A stretch of 56,797 nucleotides of DNA from JBCCFW01 sp039029535 (GCA_039029535.1 JBCCFW010000028.1:1-56797); one strand, 5' to 3'. Counted from the first letter of the stretch, positions 25,231-33,942 are shown. Notes: generated from the letters alone by a model not told the origin. Numbers and translations: made by a program.

Positions 25231-26178
25231 GTGCGAATTCACGTCCTGGCCGTCCCGAGCGTGTTCGACTCGGCCTTCTTCATCCTGCGAGACACGCTGC
25301 TCACCGCCCTGCGCTTCGCGGGAGACTCGCGGGTCTCGGTGGAGGTCTCCACCCTGGATGGAAACCCGATTCGGTCGGCCGGAGGCCAAACGATCGAACC
25401 GGACCGCGCCGCTGCCCGGGCACGCCCGAACCTGGTCGTCCTGCCCGGCTTCTCGGTGGGCGACGAGGTGGATCAGGTCGTCACCTACGTCGAGAGCCCG
25501 GAGTCACGGGAGATCGTCCACTGGCTCACGCGTCAACACGAGCGCGGCGCGGCGATGGCCACGGGCTGCACGGGAGCCTGGCTGCTCGCCGAGGCAGGGG
25601 TCCTCGATGATCGGGAAGCAACGACGACCTGGTACTTGGCGGAGGAGTTTCGACGGCGCTACCCGAAGGTCCGCCTGGTCGAGAACAAGATGCTGACGCG
25701 TGATGACGGTGTCCTCTGCTCGGGTGCAGCGATGGCTCACATGGACCTCGCCCTCTCGATCGTCGGCCAGGCCTTCGGCGCCGAGACGAGTCGCAAGGTC
25801 GCGGCCGCGCTGCTCCTCGACTCCCGCGAGTCGCAGGCTCACTTCATGATCACCGACTTCCTCACCGACCGCAGCGATGACGTGCGCCGCGCCGACGAGT
25901 GGATCCGCGAGAACCTGAGCAAGCCGATCCTCATCACCGACCTCGCCCGCGCGGTCCACGTCTCGGTCCGCACGCTGACACGCCGGATGAAGGACGCCAC
26001 GGGTCTCGCTCCCATGCAGTTCGTGCAACGGGTGCGCGCCGAGGAGGCGCTGCGCTTGCTCAAGACGACGAGCCTGCCCGTGTCGACGATCGCCCAACGG
26101 CTGGGTTACGGCGATTCGGCAACGCTGAGACGACTCTTGAAGCGTCTCCTGGACCGAACCCCGTCCGAGTTCCGTTGA
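25231..26178 (+). CDS. GlxA-family AraC-type regulator (DJ-1/PfpI + HTH)
   Basis: A 315-residue regulator. Residues 1-185 form a DJ-1/PfpI-like domain with Cys in ATGCTGAWLLAEAG at the nucleophile elbow and SGAAMAHMDLALSIV. Residues ~215-315 are an AraC-type double HTH (ITDLARAVHVSVRTLTRRM, VSTIAQRLGYGDSATLRRL). GlxA-type proteins are ligand-sensing activators or repressors of small catabolic operons. The upstream hydrolase is divergent and the phosphotransferase gene starts 20 bases downstream, so both are possible targets. Confidence 0.92.
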   Translation: MRIHVLAVPSVFDSAFFILRDTLLTALRFAGDSRVSVEVSTLDGNPIRSAGGQTIEPDRAAARARPNLVVLPGFSVGDEVDQVVTYVESPESREIVHWLTRQHERGAAMATGCTGAWLLAEAGVLDDREATTTWYLAEEFRRRYPKVRLVENKMLTRDDGVLCSGAAMAHMDLALSIVGQAFGAETSRKVAAALLLDSRESQAHFMITDFLTDRSDDVRRADEWIRENLSKPILITDLARAVHVSVRTLTRRMKDATGLAPMQFVQRVRAEEALRLLKTTSLPVSTIAQRLGYGDSATLRRLLKRLLDRTPSEFR

Positions 26179-26198
26179 TGACCGGCCTTCCCTGAGAA

Positions 26199-27194
26199 AT
26201 GACGAGCATGTCCGACACTGACGCCGACTGGCTGGAGTGGGTCCGAACACGACTGGGCGCGGAGACCGCGACCCCGGGCGAACGCATCCAATCGCTCTGG
26301 AGCGGCTACGGTGAGATCCGGCGGGTCCACCTCACCGGCCATGCTCTCGAGAGCGTCGTGGTGAAACGCGTCTCACCCCCGACCGACACCGACCATCCAC
26401 GGGGCTGGAACACCAGCCGATCGCACGAGCGCAAGCTGCGCTCCTACGTCATCGAGGAGCACTGGTACTCACGCTGGGCAGAACGCTGCGCCGGCCGCGC
26501 GCGGGTGCCGCGGTGCCTCGGGACCCAGGCGAGCGACGGTCAATCCTTGTTCGTGCTCGAGGACCTCGACGACGCCGGGTTCCCCTACCGTCGTCAAGAC
26601 GCGACCGACGAAGACATCCTCGCGTGCCTCGGATGGCTCGCCGACTTCCACGCCCGCTTCCTCGGCGCCGCGCCGGAAGGGCTGTGGCCCGTCGGAACCT
26701 ACTGGCACTTGGAGACACGGCCCGACGAGCTCGCGGCAACCGACGACCCGTGTCTGCGTGCTGCCGCCCCCCTCATCGATGACCGACTCAATCAGTGCCG
26801 CTTCCAGACCTTCGTTCATGGCGACGCCAAGATCGCCAACTTCTGCTTCCCGGCGGAAGGTGAAGGAGTCGCGGCCGTCGACTTCCAGTACGTCGGCGGT
26901 GGCTGCGGGATGAAGGACGTCGCGTACTTCCTCAGCAGTTGCATGTCCGAGCGTGAGTGCGAGGCCCGCGCCGAGTTCTTCCTCGACGAGTACTTCAACT
27001 TGCTCCGCGCTGCTCTTCCCTTGGCCGAGACCCCCGTCGATCCGGCTGCCCTCGAAGCGGAGTGGCGTGCGCTCTACCCGATCGCCTGGGCGGACTTCTA
27101 TCGCTTCCTCGCCGGGTGGTCGCCGACCCACTGGAAGATCCACGGCTACAGCGACCGGCTGACGCGTGAAGTCCTCGCGACCTTCGACCTCTGA
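26199..27194 (+). CDS. Small-molecule phosphotransferase (EcKinase/choline-kinase-like)
   Basis: A 331-residue kinase of the aminoglycoside-phosphotransferase/ecdysteroid-kinase-like superfamily. Visible are the Lys strand VVVKRVSP, the hinge FVLEDLDDAG, the catalytic loop FVHGDAKIANFCF (Brenner motif HGDxKxxN) and metal-binding VDFQYVGGG. It phosphorylates an unknown alcohol or amino-sugar-like substrate; sequence does not say which. ATG 26199 is used; ATG 26208 is nearly as good. Likely co-transcribed with the GlxA-type regulator. Confidence 0.85.
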   Translation: MTSMSDTDADWLEWVRTRLGAETATPGERIQSLWSGYGEIRRVHLTGHALESVVVKRVSPPTDTDHPRGWNTSRSHERKLRSYVIEEHWYSRWAERCAGRARVPRCLGTQASDGQSLFVLEDLDDAGFPYRRQDATDEDILACLGWLADFHARFLGAAPEGLWPVGTYWHLETRPDELAATDDPCLRAAAPLIDDRLNQCRFQTFVHGDAKIANFCFPAEGEGVAAVDFQYVGGGCGMKDVAYFLSSCMSERECEARAEFFLDEYFNLLRAALPLAETPVDPAALEAEWRALYPIAWADFYRFLAGWSPTHWKIHGYSDRLTREVLATFDL

Positions 27195-27302
27195 GCCTCA
27201 GACCGACGCCGTGGTCGTCGTCGAGACTCGTTACGATCCGATGACAGCCCCGTCTTGGCAATCCCCCGTACGATCACGTCGAGATGGACCCAGGAGCGAT
27301 CG

Positions 27303-28487
27303 ATGGTGCCGCTGGACTGGATGAACAACGACCACGCCGCGCACGGAGCTCGAGCGCGAGGGAACCCACGGCGGTTGCCGAGCGCGGCAGCGCTTCGTGG
27401 GACGCTCCTGCTCGCACTGCTCGCCTCCCTTGCCTGTGCATCGACTCGAGATGCCGCCGACGGTCCCGAGCCGGCCGCCTCCGCCTCCACCACTGCACGC
27501 CCCGCGGACCAGAAGGCTCCCTTCGACGACATTCGCGGGATCACGGTGAGCTGTGGCTGGCACAGCGCATGGGCCAACCCGTCGATGAAGGAGTTCCTCG
27601 GCTCGGTCCCCGAGGTGTCCGCGAACTGGGTGACGATCCACCCCTACGCCAAGGTCTCGAAGGAGACCGGCGAGGTGGACTGGCTGCCCGAGGAGGGCAC
27701 GGAGTACATCGTTCGGCCGATCCGGTGGGCTCACGAGGCCGGCCTGAAGATCATGGTCAAGCCGCACTTGGCGTACTGGGGCCAGTTCAGTTGGCGGGGC
27801 GAGGTCGGCTGGGGACCGGACGAGAACAACGCGGCCTGGCAACGCTTCCGCGCGACCAACCGCGAGTGGATCCTCCGCATCGCTGCGATCTGCGCCGCCG
27901 AGGGCGCCGACCTGTTCGTCGTCGGAACCGAGCTCCGGCTGGCGGAGCACATGGAGGACTACTGGAAAGGGCTCATCCGCGACGTGCGCACGGTCTACGA
28001 CGGCCCGTTGACCTACGCTGCCAACTGGGACGACTTCCATGAAGTTCCTTTCTGGAGCCATCTCGACTACGTGGGAGTGCAGGCCTACTTCCCGCTGTCC
28101 AACGCCGGGAATCCGTCGGTCGACGAGCTGCGCTCGGCCTGGGCCAGGCACGCCGCCACCATGAAGCGAGTCGGTCGCGCCGTCGGCAAGCCCGTGTTGC
28201 TGACGGAGGTCGGCTACTCGAACACCGCCACGGCAGCGTCGCGTCCGTGGGAACCGGAGGGGCCGCCAGAGCCCGACGGCTTGCAGGCGCGCTGCCTGCG
28301 CGTGGCGCTCGAGACGGTGCGAGACGACCCCGGCATCGCCGGCGCCTTCATCTGGAAGTGGTTCCCCACGCTTCGGTCGATCGGCCCGGGCGACTTCACC
28401 GTCCAGACCGACGAGTTCAAGGCGTTGTTGCGGGAGATCTGGAGTGCGTCGGACAGCGCCGAAGGGACGCGCGCCCTGCGTCCGTGA
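27303..28487 (+). CDS. GH113-like glycoside hydrolase lipoprotein
   Basis: A 394-residue TIM-barrel hydrolase resembling family GH113 (beta-mannanases). The lipobox ends at Cys-45 (LLASLAC). The barrel starts at about residue 80 (GITVSCGWHSAW); VGTELR carries the likely acid/base Glu-210 and LLTEVGYS the likely nucleophile Glu-302. WVTIHPYAKVS and IMVKPHLAYWGQF are typical strands of the group. ATG 27303 has AGGAG 6 bases upstream; ATG 27321 is an alternative. A TACGAT hexamer at 27269-27274 is a possible -10. The enzyme probably sits on the outer-membrane or periplasmic face and cleaves a mannan-type polysaccharide; the substrate is inferred from the family. Confidence 0.78.
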   Translation: MVPLDWMNNDHAAHGARARGNPRRLPSAAALRGTLLLALLASLACASTRDAADGPEPAASASTTARPADQKAPFDDIRGITVSCGWHSAWANPSMKEFLGSVPEVSANWVTIHPYAKVSKETGEVDWLPEEGTEYIVRPIRWAHEAGLKIMVKPHLAYWGQFSWRGEVGWGPDENNAAWQRFRATNREWILRIAAICAAEGADLFVVGTELRLAEHMEDYWKGLIRDVRTVYDGPLTYAANWDDFHEVPFWSHLDYVGVQAYFPLSNAGNPSVDELRSAWARHAATMKRVGRAVGKPVLLTEVGYSNTATAASRPWEPEGPPEPDGLQARCLRVALETVRDDPGIAGAFIWKWFPTLRSIGPGDFTVQTDEFKALLREIWSASDSAEGTRALRP

Positions 28488-28548
28488 AGAAGCACTCGTC
28501 TCCGTCAGGCCTTCAGGGCGGAGCGTGACTCGCCGTGGCTCCTGACTC

Positions 28549-29451
28549 TCACGGCCTGCCGCCATCGGGCACTTCCCAAGGAGGCACCGGCGAGTAGAGC
28601 TCCGTCAGGAAGTCGAGCATCGCCCGGACTCTCGGAGGGACCAGTCGGCCCGCCGGGTAGAGGGCCCAGATGGCGGTGTCCTCGTGCAACGGATGATGCG
28701 GCAGCACCTCGACGAGCGCGCCGCTCCGAAGTGACGCGTGGACGTTCCACGCCGACTTCAAGCCGATGCCCATGCCGGCTTCGATGGCGAGCCGCATGGC
28801 CTCGCCGTCATTGACCCGATGGCCAGCCTGCGGATGGATGACCGCGCCATCGGTGAACTGCCACCGATTCGCGCTACCGAGGATCACGCTCGCATGGTCC
28901 TCGAGATCGGCTGGCACCTCCGGAGTGCCGTGCGCTTCGAGATAGCGTGGTGAGGCCACCAACATCCGCCGATCCGAGGCGAGCTTCCGAGCGATCATGG
29001 TGCTGTCGGCGGGCTTCGTGTTGCGAACGATCAGGTCGAAGGCGCCTTCGACCACGTCCAGGACCTCATCGGAGAGCACCAGGTCCAGGAGCACTCGCGG
29101 GTAGAGCGTGGCGAAGCGGCCGAGGGCCGGCATGACGTGCATGCGACCGAAGGAGCCCGGCATCGTCATCCGAAGGGTCCCGGCCGGTTCGGCAGCATGG
29201 CCGCCGATGGCGCCCAGACCCTGGTCGATGGTCTCGAGAACGCCCTCGGCATGCGGAAGGAACGTCGCGCCGTCCGTGGTCAACGACACCGAGCGTGTCG
29301 TTCGGTGGAACAGGCGCGCGCCGACCTCCTCCTCCAACTTCGCGAGCCGCGCGCTCGCGCTCGCGGCAGAGCAGTCGAGGTCGGCCGCGGCACGGCTCAC
29401 CCCGCCCAACTGAGCGATGCGGACGAACAACCTCAGCGAACGGATGTCCAT
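28549..29451 (-). CDS. LysR-family transcriptional regulator
   Basis: A 300-residue LysR regulator: HTH at 1-60 (RIAQLGGVSRAAADLDCSAA, LFHRTTRSVSLTTDG), effector domain ~90-290. The operator dyad 29455-29479 begins four bases before its ATG. It is divergent from the enoyl-CoA hydratase gene and probably regulates it; the inducer is unknown. Confidence 0.93.
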   Translation of the reverse strand: MDIRSLRLFVRIAQLGGVSRAAADLDCSAASASARLAKLEEEVGARLFHRTTRSVSLTTDGATFLPHAEGVLETIDQGLGAIGGHAAEPAGTLRMTMPGSFGRMHVMPALGRFATLYPRVLLDLVLSDEVLDVVEGAFDLIVRNTKPADSTMIARKLASDRRMLVASPRYLEAHGTPEVPADLEDHASVILGSANRWQFTDGAVIHPQAGHRVNDGEAMRLAIEAGMGIGLKSAWNVHASLRSGALVEVLPHHPLHEDTAIWALYPAGRLVPPRVRAMLDFLTELYSPVPPWEVPDGGRP

Positions 29452-29454
29452 TTA

Positions 29455-29479
29455 TCAATCATATCCGAACAGTGATTGA
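29455..29479. promoter_or_regulatory. LysR box: perfect 7-base inverted repeat, 11-base spacer
   Basis: TCAATCA at 29455-29461 and TGATTGA at 29473-29479 are exact reverse complements separated by 11 bases, the classical T-N11-A arrangement. Two further CAATCA half-sites lie just downstream. The site adjoins the LysR start codon, which fits autorepression and activation of the enoyl-CoA hydratase gene to the right. Confidence 0.7.
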
Positions 29480-29647
29480 GCAATCAGGCCCTTTATCTCG
29501 CAATCAGAGACAGACAACCTGTGGACCGGCTGGGACAGCGGCCCAGCAGCCAGGACATGGCGACCGCCGGGCCGACCACGACCGGCCCGAGCCCGTGTCC
29601 CTTCGCAAGCGCCTCCACCCTCGCTCCCACCCCCAACGGAGAAGACC

Positions 29648-30493
29648 ATGAAGTACGAAGGATTCACCACGTTCCAGGCAGAGCAGAACGAAGGAGTGCT
29701 CACCGTCACGTTCGACTACCCGCCAGTGAACGTCCAGGGCGCACCAATGCTGGCGGACCTGAACACGCTCGCGATGCGACTCGAGCGGGACCGAGACACC
29801 AAGGTCGTCGTGTTCCAGTCAGCCCATCCCGAGGTCTGGGTCTGCCACTACGACACGGAGCTCCTGAAGGACATGTCGACCGAGGCCGTCTCCCGCGACG
29901 ACGTGAAGCTACTCGACCTGCAGTCCGTCCTGGAGCGCATCAGCAAGGTGCCTCAGGCGACCATCGCCAAGCTCGAGGGCTTCGCACGTGGAGGCGGTCA
30001 CGAGTTCGCGCTGGCCTGCGACATGCGCTTCGCCGCGCGTGGCAAGTTCAAGTTCATGCAGATGGAAGTCGGGATGGGCATCCTCCCTTGCGGAGGCGGT
30101 GCTTCCCGCATGGCACGTCAGGTCGGGCTGGGCCGCGCGCTGGAGATCATCCTGAGCGCTCGCGACTTCAGCGCCGACGAGGCCGAGGCCTACGGGACCA
30201 TCAACAAGGCGCTCGAACCGGACGAGATCGGTGAGTACGTGGACTCCCTGGCGAGGCGCATCGCCCAGTTCCCGGCGGAGTCGATCAATGCGTGCAAGCA
30301 GGCGGTCCAGGAGTCCATCGACAAGCCCATCGACGAGGCTCTGAAGGCGGAGGCCTACTGGCTCTACCAGGCCACCAGCAAGACGCCCGCCATCAAGCGA
30401 TTCACCATCGCCGACGAGAAGGGGCTGGAGCACGACATGGAGAACCAGCGCAACTGGAACGAGCTGGTCATGCAGGTCCAGGACATCGACTGA
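29648..30493 (+). CDS. Enoyl-CoA hydratase/isomerase family protein
   Basis: A 281-residue crotonase-fold enzyme. The first oxyanion segment VVVFQSAHPEVWVCHYDTEL replaces the usual SGxxxxFSAGADL; the second is GFARGGGHEFALACDMRFA. EVGMGILPCGGG holds the likely catalytic Glu, and ARDFSADEAEAYGTINKAL is the helix following the active site. GGAGAAG precedes ATG by a few bases. The reaction on a CoA thioester is unspecified: hydratase, isomerase or dehydrolase. A divergent LysR with a clear operator suggests substrate induction. Confidence 0.9.
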   Translation: MKYEGFTTFQAEQNEGVLTVTFDYPPVNVQGAPMLADLNTLAMRLERDRDTKVVVFQSAHPEVWVCHYDTELLKDMSTEAVSRDDVKLLDLQSVLERISKVPQATIAKLEGFARGGGHEFALACDMRFAARGKFKFMQMEVGMGILPCGGGASRMARQVGLGRALEIILSARDFSADEAEAYGTINKALEPDEIGEYVDSLARRIAQFPAESINACKQAVQESIDKPIDEALKAEAYWLYQATSKTPAIKRFTIADEKGLEHDMENQRNWNELVMQVQDID

Positions 30494-30535
30494 CGGAGAC
30501 CTCGCCGGGGAGAGCCACCGTTTCGTTCGGATCGC

Positions 30536-31789
30536 TCACGTCGAGCAAGGCTCCCGATCCGTGGCGCTTGCCTGGGCCGGCACGCTTCCAGCGACACCTT
30601 CGGGCTCCTGGAACCCAACCTGGACACGGAGCCCCGGCGTGTTCTCCAGGCTCAACGTCCACCCCATTCGCCGGCAGATCCGGGCGACCAGCGCCAGGCC
30701 GAGACCACCACGCGGGAGGGGGTGTCCTCGCTCGAGAGCCTCGGGAACGGCCTGAAGGTCGTCGATGCCGATCCCATCGTCATGAATCTCGAAGGCTTCG
30801 GTGGTGAGAGTGAGGGTCACCTGGCTCGCCTGCGCATGCTCGATGGCATTGCGGAGGAGCGTGCCGGCCAGGATCACGATCATCCGCGCTGCCAGCGGTT
30901 CGACGGGGAGCCACTCCTCCGAGCTGAGGAGCTCGCCGTCGAACCCCTCCCTGTATTCGTCCAGCATCGCGCTCCACTCCTGCTCGAAGGAAGCGCCCTG
31001 GATGCCCTGTTCCTTGCGGGCCAGCGCGAGCAAGCCTTCCACGGCATGCTCCATGCGCTGGACGGAACGTTGAATCCGCTGCAGCCCCTCTGGAGGAAGT
31101 GACTGTTCCTCCGCCAGCTCACTGACACCCTTGATGACGCTGATCGGGTTGCGCAGCTCGTGGCTGGCTTCACGGAGAAAGGCCCGCTCGCGCTCGAGCT
31201 GACTGTTCATCTGCACGAGGTAGCTCTCGAGCGCGCTGGCAAGCAAGCGTGTCTCGGGATCGGGCAGGTCCCGAGGAGGCGGCTCCGAAGAATCACCGCG
31301 CCGAAGCCAGTCGGTCAGGCTCTCGATGGGGCGCACCGACCGCCTGGCGAGCACGATGCCGACGATCAAGCCCGTCAAGGTCAGAGCCAGGACGCCCATC
31401 CACACGGCGATCGCTGCCCATTGCTCCACCATCTCCGACCCGGGGATGCGCATGACCGCGACCTGCCGGCGGCCCTCCGGGTCGGTGCGAATGAGAACGT
31501 GGACCTCCTCGTTCACGATGGGACTCAACGGTGAATCGAGCAGCTCGTGATGGCCATCACCCAAACCGGCGATGCGCTCCCTCAAGACACTGCCGTGCTC
31601 GTCCTCGGAAGCCACCTGGACCAGAGCTCCGAAGGCGGAACCCCCGTCCGCGTTCTGCATGGCCTGAGTCAGTTGCTTGCGGCAGAGCCAGTCCTCCAGG
31701 TGGTGATACACGGTGACCAGGAGGGTGCCAAAGAGCGTGCTCAGACCCAACGCGAACACCGCGAAGGTCCAGAGCAAGCGCCTACGCAT
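30536..31789 (-). CDS. Sensor histidine kinase
   Basis: A 417-residue membrane sensor kinase. Transmembrane helices lie at ~7-28 and ~122-147 and flank a ~95-residue periplasmic sensor; then come a HAMP-like region (RRSVRPIESLTDWLR), a HisKA domain with phospho-acceptor His-210 in REASHELRNP, and HATPase_c with N-box LLRNAIEHA, G1 DDGIGID and G2 GGLGLAL. It overlaps the response regulator gene by 8 bases and is the last gene of the MipA-regulator-kinase operon. The signal is unknown. Confidence 0.95.
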   Translation of the reverse strand: MRRRLLWTFAVFALGLSTLFGTLLVTVYHHLEDWLCRKQLTQAMQNADGGSAFGALVQVASEDEHGSVLRERIAGLGDGHHELLDSPLSPIVNEEVHVLIRTDPEGRRQVAVMRIPGSEMVEQWAAIAVWMGVLALTLTGLIVGIVLARRSVRPIESLTDWLRRGDSSEPPPRDLPDPETRLLASALESYLVQMNSQLERERAFLREASHELRNPISVIKGVSELAEEQSLPPEGLQRIQRSVQRMEHAVEGLLALARKEQGIQGASFEQEWSAMLDEYREGFDGELLSSEEWLPVEPLAARMIVILAGTLLRNAIEHAQASQVTLTLTTEAFEIHDDGIGIDDLQAVPEALERGHPLPRGGLGLALVARICRRMGWTLSLENTPGLRVQVGFQEPEGVAGSVPAQASATDREPCST

Positions 31790-32459
31790 GATCTGACTTC
31801 AGCGCATGACCGTAGCCACGAATGGTGTGGATGAGCGGCCGGTCGAAGGGCTTGTCGACCTTCTGCCTGAGCTGGTAGACGTGCGCCCGAATGGTCTCGT
31901 CCTCGACGTGGTCACCGTCCCAGACACGTCTCGCGAGCACCTCCTTGCTCACCGCCGCCGGACTGGCCGCACAGAGGGCAGCCAGCAGGTCGAACTCGAG
32001 CTTGCTCAGGTCCAGGTGGCGACCCTTCCTGGTCGCCGTCCGGGCCTCGAGATGGATCTCCAGGTCGGCCACCTGCAGCAGTCCGGCGGTCTCTCCGCGG
32101 CTCCGCCGCACCAGTGCCTGAAGTCGCACGTGCAGCTCGGCCAGGGCAAAGGGCTTCACGAGGTAGTCGTCCGCGCCGCGCTCGAAGCCCTCGACTTTCT
32201 CCTCCACCGTGTCACGAGCGGTGAGCATGATGATCGGAAGGTCCAGCTTCGCCTCGCGCCGCAGCTTCTGGCACAGCTCGTAACCCGAGAGCCCGGGCAG
32301 CCCGATGTCGAGAACGATCGCGTCCGGACGTGTCGTGGTCGCGAGATGAAGCCCGCTCAGACCGTCGTAGGCGTGATCGACCTCGACCTCGCGTGCAGTC
32401 AGGTAGTCGGCGATGGTCGCAGCAAGGTCGACGTCATCCTCGATCAGCAGCACCTGCAT
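31782..32459 (-). CDS. OmpR-family response regulator
   Basis: A 225-residue response regulator. The receiver domain (1-118) has acidic pocket EDD (7-9), phospho-acceptor Asp-51 in VLDIGLPG, Thr in MLTARD and Lys in DDYLVKPF. The C-terminal winged helix (~130-222) ends in IHTIRGYGHAL. It lies 9 bases after the MipA/OmpV gene and overlaps the kinase gene. It most likely controls the MipA/OmpV gene in answer to the sensor. Confidence 0.96.
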   Translation of the reverse strand: MQVLLIEDDVDLAATIADYLTAREVEVDHAYDGLSGLHLATTTRPDAIVLDIGLPGLSGYELCQKLRREAKLDLPIIMLTARDTVEEKVEGFERGADDYLVKPFALAELHVRLQALVRRSRGETAGLLQVADLEIHLEARTATRKGRHLDLSKLEFDLLAALCAASPAAVSKEVLARRVWDGDHVEDETIRAHVYQLRQKVDKPFDRPLIHTIRGYGHALKSDHA

Positions 32460-32468
32460 GGTCGCACG

Positions 32469-33275
32469 TTACCAGCGGAAGAGCACGCCGACGAAGGCTT
32501 CCACGGTGAAGTCACTGCCGATGTCCTTGATCAAGGGACTGTCCGCAGCGTTGCCCAGGTACTGCTCGACGTCCGTGACGCCGTACAGGCTCCAGTGGTC
32601 GTTCAGCTCGTACTCGAGCTGGCACTGGAATTCGAAGTTCTTCAGCCCACCGCTCGGGTCGTACACGCGAAGGTCGGTTCGCTCGGACTCCTCCTCCGTG
32701 ATGTCGAACTCGGTGTCCATGTGAGTGTCGTCGCCTCCGGTCAGTCCGAGGTAAGTGCGGAAGCCGAACCTGTCGTTCTGGTAGTCGTAGCCGCCGCCCG
32801 CAAACCACACGAGGCCCTTGCCCCTGCCGAGCAGGTCGGGCTGGAGCGCAGCACGGATGTAGGCGTCGCCCCAGCGGTAGGACAGGGTGAACTGGCCATC
32901 GATCGTGTCCTCGATCTCGTCGAGCCCCTCGAAGTCCGCGCTCTCGCCGTCACCACCTGCCTCGTGCTCGACCTGCACCAGGAGCGCGAGGTCGTCCGTG
33001 AGGTCGAAGGCGCCGGAGACACCGAGCGGGTTGATGGTGTAGCGGTTGTTCCAAGCGTCCTTGAGAACGATCCTGAGAAACCCGTCTGGGCCGGTCTCGG
33101 TCTCGTCGGAGCCGGGATAGGTCGGCGCGACCTCGTAGCCCACCGCGGCTTCGACTCGCCATCGCTTCTCGTCGTAGTCCTGCATGTACCAGGGACCGAG
33201 CGGGTTCTTGGTCGTGTCCGCTCGCGCGGCTTGAAAGGCGAGGAAGGTGATGGTGATGGCGAGGACGCTTCTCAT
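32469..33275 (-). CDS. MipA/OmpV-family outer-membrane protein
   Basis: A 268-residue secreted beta-barrel protein. Signal peptide 1-19 (ITFLAFQAARA). The mature part shows MipA/OmpV features: RWRVEAAVGYEVAPTYPGSD, NRYTINPLGVSGAFDL, and a terminal beta-strand ending in Phe-Arg-Trp (EAFVGVLFRW), as expected for BAM-inserted barrels. GGAGAG lies 5 bases before ATG 33275. It heads an operon with a two-component system, a pairing known for some MipA/OmpV proteins, which suggests controlled envelope permeability or stress response. Confidence 0.8.
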   Translation of the reverse strand: MRSVLAITITFLAFQAARADTTKNPLGPWYMQDYDEKRWRVEAAVGYEVAPTYPGSDETETGPDGFLRIVLKDAWNNRYTINPLGVSGAFDLTDDLALLVQVEHEAGGDGESADFEGLDEIEDTIDGQFTLSYRWGDAYIRAALQPDLLGRGKGLVWFAGGGYDYQNDRFGFRTYLGLTGGDDTHMDTEFDITEEESERTDLRVYDPSGGLKNFEFQCQLEYELNDHWSLYGVTDVEQYLGNAADSPLIKDIGSDFTVEAFVGVLFRW

Positions 33276-33377
33276 GGACTCTCCGTTCGTCTGAATGCGG
33301 AGTCGAAGCTGCCTCAGCCCGCGTGATGGGTCCGTGAAGGGCGCGTGAATTCGGAGTGGGTGCTCTCGGCGAGCGTG

Positions 33378-33383
33378 TAGTCT
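33378..33383 (+). promoter_or_regulatory. Candidate -10 box (TAGTCT), leaderless start
   Basis: TAGTCT ends 6 bases before the ATG of the SEC-C protein, so the transcript would start at or near the ATG. No ribosome binding site is visible, in line with leaderless translation. Confidence 0.35.
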
Positions 33384-33389
33384 CGGGTC

Positions 33390-33581
33390 ATGAACACCGA
33401 AGAGCTCGATGAACAGTCGGGCTGCCAGACCGGTTGCTGCGGTCCGGCAGCGGCTCAGCCGACGCGCAGGACCGAGCGACCTGGGCGGAACGACCTCTGC
33501 TGGTGCGGGAGCGGCAACAAGTACAAGAAGTGCTGCATGCGCGCCGACCAAGCCTCGGCCTGCATCACTTCGGTCGCCTGA
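33390..33581 (+). CDS. Small SEC-C (zinc-binding) motif protein
   Basis: A 63-residue protein with the SEC-C motif PGRNDLCWCGSGNKYKKCC, which binds one zinc ion through three Cys and one His or Cys at the end of SecA and in many small proteins. The N-terminal part adds CQTGCC, giving seven cysteines before the last segment. It lies 204 bases before the metallothionein gene on the same strand; shared control is possible but the gap contains its own promoter-like site. Function beyond metal binding is unknown. Confidence 0.8.
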   Translation: MNTEELDEQSGCQTGCCGPAAAQPTRRTERPGRNDLCWCGSGNKYKKCCMRADQASACITSVA

Positions 33582-33701
33582 CGCTGGCCATCCTGCGGAG
33601 GCCCTGGGCAGGACTCGCGAGCCGCAAGGCGTGGCAAAAGGGGCCAACTCCGTCACGCGCCAGCGCTGTTGCTCGTCAGGTCGCTCCTCTTCTGGGGCCA
33701 G

Positions 33702-33729
33702 GTGTAAGGAATCCGCCCCCTCGCCCGTC
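33702..33729 (+). promoter_or_regulatory. Candidate ECF-type promoter of the metallothionein-sigma operon
   Basis: GTGTAAGGA (33702-33710) and CGTC (33726-33729) are spaced 16 bases apart, the layout of ECF promoters with a TGTAA-type -35 and CGTC-type -10. Transcription would begin near 33736, giving a ~50-base leader with AAGGAG before the metallothionein ATG. Autoregulation by the downstream CorE-like sigma factor is an inference. Confidence 0.45.
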
Positions 33730-33785
33730 AGCCCTGGTAGAAGCCGCAAGCATCGACACTTCAGCGGCTTCCAAGGAGTCCGAAA

Positions 33786-33914
33786 ATGGCTAGTGCTGAT
33801 GGTTGCCGCTGTCCGACCCCGTGCCCCTGCAAGAAGACGCCAGAGGGCTGCTGCTGTGGCGCGAAGTGCACCTGCGGCGACGCCTGCAAGTGCGACCCCA
33901 GCTGCGGTTGCTAG
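33786..33914 (+). CDS. Metallothionein-like cysteine-rich protein, 42 residues
   Basis: A 42-residue protein with 13 cysteines (positions 7, 9, 13, 15, 22, 23, 24, 28, 30, 34, 36, 40, 42), arranged in C-x-C pairs: CRC, CPC, CTC, CKC, CGC. There is no aromatic residue and four lysines, the usual make-up of a metallothionein that sequesters Zn, Cu or Cd. It lacks the histidines typical of the SmtA/BmtA group and looks closer to eukaryotic-style C-x-C metallothioneins. AAGGAG sits 7 bases before the ATG. The CorE-like sigma factor follows 28 bases later. Too short for standard gene calls. Confidence 0.85.
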   Translation: MASADGCRCPTPCPCKKTPEGCCCGAKCTCGDACKCDPSCGC

Positions 33915-33942
33915 ACACCGCAAGACGGGCTAGAACTACCGA

